From positions 124,001-188,000 of the forward strand of contig NZ_JANFOJ010000005.1 in assembly GCF_024385605.1 (NCBI RefSeq): a stretch of 64,000 nt of DNA, in the 5' to 3' direction. Source of the stretch: Sporolactobacillus sp. STSJ-5 (lineage in GTDB: Bacteria; Bacillota; Bacilli; Bacillales; Sporolactobacillaceae). The translations under genes were made by a program, and so were the position numbers. The stretch's first letter is position 1; each line of letters starts with the position of its first letter. Shown here piece after piece: positions 60,973 to 64,000 of the stretch. Under the pieces are notes generated by a model that ran no database searches, had not been told where the DNA came from, and was given only the letters and a program-made list of their open reading frames with translations.

Positions 60973-61185
60973 TTATCCGGCAATGAATCCGATTAATTGA
61001 TTATGATCCAAGAGCATATACCCTAAGAAATTAGGTGTATGAATTAAGTCAAGTAATCTCTGACAGCCCGAATCATAGGACCATGATTCTTTCCATGGCT
61101 GAGCGCTAAAAACATTGACATATAATTGCGTACAGTCATCCAGAAAATCAGCATTCATAGCAGCTATTTTTACCATCAACATCAC
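60973..61185 (-). pseudogene. GNAT acetyltransferase N-terminal fragment
   Basis: 70 codons, starting near MVKIAAMNADFLDDCTQLYV and ending NQLIGFIAG before tandem TAA TAA. It matches the first third of a GNAT acetyltransferase (NVFSAQPWKESW, GYMLLDHNQLIGFIAG), but the acetyl-CoA-binding half is missing. The 50 bp to the next gene hold no continuation in any frame, so the 3' part was deleted. Confidence 0.7.
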
Positions 61186-61239
61186 TTGTTTCTTTCAGTG
61201 TACTCGTGTTATAGTGAAATGCAAAAAAGGTGGAGGCAC

Positions 61240-62046
61240 ATGAATCGATCATCACTCATTAAAGCGCTGGTCTTTGACTTAGATGGAACGTTACTCAACT
61301 CGCAAAAAATTATTTCTGAACGAAATCAGGAAGCACTAATGCGCAGTTATCAGTCCGGGGTTAAGCTTTTCATTGCGACTGCTCGTCCCCCGCGCTCCGT
61401 AAATAAAATGGTTCCAAAAGAATTACTCGATTGCGCATCAGGCATTTATTACAATGGCGCGTATGTAAAGGAGATTCATGGAAAAACAATGAGCTACACG
61501 ATTTCGAGTGCAGATTCGGGTAAACTCATCGATTTTATGTGCAGTCATAATGAAAAAGATGCCATTTCCATTGAATCCGAGGATAGACTCTACGCGCTTT
61601 CTGACGAGACTTTTGCAAAGAACGCGAAGCACATGGTTCTCCCGCCAACAATTGTCACCCCGTCAGAACTCAAGAAGCTGCCGGCAAATAAAATTTTACT
61701 GTTTCACTGTCCATCGAGTGTAAAGAGCTTTGTGATGCAGTACACCGATCAATTGACCATCGTCGAGACCGATTCAAAAGAGTTAATGCAGATCATGGCC
61801 AAAGATATTTCAAAAAGCCGCGCCGTTTCCGCACTCTGTAAGAAAATGAACATTTCAATGGACAGCGTCATGTCATTTGGTGATGACTGGAATGATTTAG
61901 ATTTATTCAAAGCGTGCGGCTATTCCGTTGCTATGGGTAATGCGGAGCCTGAACTGAAACCATTTGCCTCCATGACAACCGCCACAAATGATGAGGATGG
62001 TGTTGCACAAATTCTTGAGCAGCTTATGATTACACATCGTTATTAA
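61240..62046 (+). CDS. Cof-type HAD-IIB hydrolase
   Basis: 268 residues from ATG 61240 (GGTGGAGG at correct spacing; the frame extends upstream without a site). HAD motifs: I, LVFDLDGTLLNS (nucleophile Asp about residue 13); II, FIATARPPRSV; IV, MSFGDDWNDLDLFKACGYSVAMGNA near residue 210. A C2 cap typical of Cof/YkrA-like sugar-phosphate or flavin phosphatases lies between. Single gene. Substrate unknown. Confidence 0.92.
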   Translation: MNRSSLIKALVFDLDGTLLNSQKIISERNQEALMRSYQSGVKLFIATARPPRSVNKMVPKELLDCASGIYYNGAYVKEIHGKTMSYTISSADSGKLIDFMCSHNEKDAISIESEDRLYALSDETFAKNAKHMVLPPTIVTPSELKKLPANKILLFHCPSSVKSFVMQYTDQLTIVETDSKELMQIMAKDISKSRAVSALCKKMNISMDSVMSFGDDWNDLDLFKACGYSVAMGNAEPELKPFASMTTATNDEDGVAQILEQLMITHRY

Positions 62047-62070
62047 GATGGGCACGTCTATTACTATTAT

Positions 62071-62538
62071 CTACTCAACGGTGCCCCTCATCCGCCAAAC
62101 CTTGCCGTCACATTCATTTTTTAATAGCTTCATTCCGTTTTTCTTGTAGAACGCCTTGGCTCGTGAGTTGGTTGGAGAAACGCGGAGGTGGTATTCGGAC
62201 ACGCCGTTTTTTTTGAAGAAGCGCATCGCGTACTGCTGAAGTTCATGTCCTAACCCATAGCCTCTTTTCTCTGCAATGAGATAGAAAAGATGAACATAGC
62301 CGATTCTTTTGCCCTCGTATTTGCGAATGCTTAGTTCCAGCTGGCCGACCGGCTGATCCTGATCAAACGCGAGGACAAACCCATTTGGAAAATGGCTGAC
62401 CTTCTTTTGCAGCCATGCTAAATATTCGGACGGATGGAAATCACGATCCGTGCCAAAGCTGATCACAAACGAGTCCTGGCGAAAGGCGAGAAGCTGTTTT
62501 TTATATTTTTCCACATCCAGCGTTTCGAAGCGCAGCAC
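62071..62538 (-). CDS. GNAT family N-acetyltransferase
   Basis: 155 residues. GTG start with GGGAGGGG about 8 bases upstream. Acetyl-CoA loop in LIAEKRGYGLGHELQQYAMRF (about residues 87-107), then VSPTNSRAKAFYKKNGMKLL. N-terminal half LETLDVEKYKK... is usual for the family. Target unknown. Convergent with the HAD gene, 24 bp apart. Confidence 0.9.
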   Translation of the reverse strand: MLRFETLDVEKYKKQLLAFRQDSFVISFGTDRDFHPSEYLAWLQKKVSHFPNGFVLAFDQDQPVGQLELSIRKYEGKRIGYVHLFYLIAEKRGYGLGHELQQYAMRFFKKNGVSEYHLRVSPTNSRAKAFYKKNGMKLLKNECDGKVWRMRGTVE

Positions 62539-62558
62539 AAGCAGCCCCTCCCAAACTA

Positions 62559-62702
62559 TTATTTCTGCTCATCTTTCAGTTCCTTCTTAATCTCCTGAAT
62601 GGTAAAGCGAATCAGCTTTTTGATTAAAAAATAAATAACCGTAATAAAAGCAAATCAGAATAAAATCATCAGAATTAGTGGTAAATACATGGACCAATTC
62701 AT
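62559..62702 (-). pseudogene. Small membrane protein gene with an in-frame TGA at codon 16
   Basis: From an ATG with GGGGGTGAGG upstream the frame reads MNWSMYLPLILMILF, then TGA (62655-62657), then FAFITVIYFLIKKLIRF and TIQEIKKELKDEQK before TAA. Both halves fit one single-helix protein with a basic/charged tail, and a Trp (TGG) in place of TGA would complete the helix. It is a one-base nonsense change or a sequencing error; readthrough cannot be excluded. Confidence 0.65.
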
Positions 62703-62912
62703 CAATCCTCACCCCCTTTTCAAGGCTAGTCCTCCAAAAGTTTTTTACCTGTCAGATGGATAATTGTGTCTATTATAAACGCTATTTTCAAATTATTCTA
62801 TATCGTCAAAGATGGGCTAAGCATACTTTTCTGAACAGTTGCCTTTACCCAAATAAGTGTATGAATCAGGCAACTCCTACCCTATCCATTATCAAAATGT
62901 TCTTGACTGTTA

Positions 62913-62941
62913 TTGCTGCGATCGTGTACGAACCTTATAAT
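62913..62941 (+). promoter_or_regulatory. Promoter of the second PucR-type gene
   Basis: TTGCTG (62913-62918) and TATAAT (62936-62941) with a 17-bp spacer, 38 bp before the start codon. The rest of 62703-62979 is featureless. Confidence 0.55.
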
Positions 62942-62979
62942 GAAACAAATACTAGTTAAGTTTAGAAGAGGATTCAAAC

Positions 62980-64000
62980 GTGACTGAAAAATTAACGATT
63001 GCGAAGATACTGGAACGTCCCTATTTTAAGCAGGCGAAAGTATATGCCGATGCGCGCGCTCTGGAACGGATCGTTGAGTGGGCACATGTGCTCGAAGTTG
63101 AAGATGTTGGTAATTTATTGAATGGAAATGAACTGATTTTAACAACCGGGTTAACCTGGAAGGGCAGTGAGGCCAAATGTCTTAAATTTTTGCGCGAAAT
63201 TATCAATAAAAACGCTGCGGGTCTGGTTATCGATATGGGCAGAGTGGTTAAGGTTATCCCGGAGCGGATGATTGAACTGGCGCAAAAAGAAAACTTCCCA
63301 TTAATTCTTATTTTTTCAGAGATACGTTATATTGATGTGACGCATGATATTCACACCTATATCATTAATCAGCAGAAGAAGGTTGTGGAGGATTTAGAAC
63401 ATTTCTCTTCACAACTCAATCAATTACTGTTAATGGGTGAAGGTATTTTCTCTCTGCTCAATCTGTTTTTTAAATTTACGGGACAAGCCGTTGCGTATAG
63501 TCCAGTCAAGGGAAGAATGATCTGTGCCCCTCATTCCGGTTATTTCAAGTCGGACGAGGAGAGGGTTGACGAGAAAGCCGGCAACCACAAATTCTGTTTT
63601 CCCGTACTCGTCATGAATCAGTCATTTGGTCAACTGGTCACTGCACCTTGTGCGAAAGAAAATCATTTTACTTCCCTTGCCTTAGATCGGTGTGCAACTG
63701 CTGTTGCTCAGGAAATCCTGCGCTCCATGTATTGGGAAGAAAAACAGCTGAATCGCGAAAATCAATGGATTGCCCAATGGGTGGATGGACTGCTTAGCGA
63801 AAAGGAAATCAAGGAGCGATTAGCAAAAATTAAACCCAACCTTTTATTTCAATGGTGCGGCATCCTGATTATTGAATCAAGAAATGACGCATTTGATGAT
63901 CCGCCCGCTCTGCTGCTGCACCAGAATATGATGCTGCGCATGGTTTTTAGTCACGAATCCTTCTTTATTTTACCTTTAAACCGGGCGAATCGCTTTATCA
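62980..64000 (+). CDS. PucR family transcriptional regulator, 3' end outside the window
   Basis: Translated by hand from the GTG at 62980 (AGAGGA 8 bases upstream); about 340 residues are in the window and the frame is open at its end. N-terminal PucR domain: ERIVEWAHVLEVEDVGNLL, GNELILTTGLTWKG, NAAGLVIDMGRVVKVIPERM. A middle domain follows (WIAQWVDGLLSEKEIKERL). The C-terminal helix-turn-helix should lie beyond 64000. It is similar in plan but not a close copy of the regulator at 57236. Likely controls genes to the right. Confidence 0.88.
   Translation, partial: MTEKLTIAKILERPYFKQAKVYADARALERIVEWAHVLEVEDVGNLLNGNELILTTGLTWKGSEAKCLKFLREIINKNAAGLVIDMGRVVKVIPERMIELAQKENFPLILIFSEIRYIDVTHDIHTYIINQQKKVVEDLEHFSSQLNQLLLMGEGIFSLLNLFFKFTGQAVAYSPVKGRMICAPHSGYFKSDEERVDEKAGNHKFCFPVLVMNQSFGQLVTAPCAKENHFTSLALDRCATAVAQEILRSMYWEEKQLNRENQWIAQWVDGLLSEKEIKERLAKIKPNLLFQWCGILIIESRNDAFDDPPALLLHQNMMLRMVFSHESFFILPLNRANRFI

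Noticed and set aside
62655-62657. Selenocysteine codon
   Set aside because: No selenocysteine-type stem-loop follows the TGA and the context suggests a Trp codon in a membrane helix; nothing indicates a selenoprotein.

Overview
The window looks like the chromosome of a low-to-moderate GC, endospore-forming member of the Bacilli (Firmicutes). Evidence read from the sequence: strong GGAGG-type ribosome binding sites throughout, many TTG/GTG starts decided by them, CcpA-type cre boxes, phosphotransferase (PTS) operons with PRD or RpiR regulators, a YaaH/SleL-like spore glycosidase, a YvrJ-DUF2922-DUF1659 cluster, a THF riboswitch in front of folT, and a TxpA/holin-like type I toxin. A lactic-type spore former such as Sporolactobacillus would fit, but that is inference.

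Layout. 1-7.9 kb: end of a mannose-1-phosphate guanylyltransferase gene, a UvrA2-like ATPase, an isolated tRNA-Gln(CTG), a peptidase E relative, and a TetR regulator divergent from a MacB-like ABC exporter. 7.9-18 kb: carbohydrate block with a mannitol operon (mtlA-mtlR-mtlD, one EIICBA fusion), the YvrJ/DUF2922/DUF1659 trio, a fructose operon (fruK-fruA) and a divergent RpiR regulator. 18-28.4 kb: ridA, a 5'-truncated aldo/keto reductase, then a sugar locus without an obvious known counterpart: RhaD-like aldolase and phosphatase on one strand; PRD regulator, galactitol-type EIIA/EIIB/EIIC, small membrane protein, PfkB kinase, FucA-like aldolase and Gfo/Idh oxidoreductase on the other. 28.5-41 kb: amino-acid and amine catabolism: ygeY/ygeX (diaminopropionate ammonia-lyase) with a divergent AAA+ regulator, then a gabT / amino-acid ABC transporter / HemL-like aminotransferase operon with a divergent GabR-type regulator, and a homocysteine methyltransferase.

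41-50 kb: a Ca2+-type P-type ATPase, a secreted M30-like metalloprotease, several small or conserved genes, and the spore glycosidase. 50-51.5 kb is a repeat-rich non-coding stretch. It holds a 336-bp MITE-like element with terminal inverted repeats and a 5-bp target duplication, inserted in a HAD phosphatase gene whose frame is restored when the element is removed; and a tandem array with a 21-bp period organised in exact 82-bp higher-order units. 51.5-64 kb: TPR protein, acetyltransferases, XRE regulator/membrane protein pair, THF riboswitch-folT, a HisC-like aminotransferase / D-2-hydroxyacid dehydrogenase pair with a divergent PucR-type regulator, a type I toxin-antitoxin locus, a few small and broken genes, a Cof-type phosphatase and a second PucR-type regulator cut by the window end.

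The observations I rate highest are the MITE-like element (with covarying hairpin arms around a conserved core), the 21/82-bp array, a pair of homologous antitoxin-like RNAs (one beside an intact toxin, one orphan at about 54.5 kb), the unassigned sugar locus at 19.6-28.3 kb, and an AAA+ regulator that lacks the GAFTGA loop.
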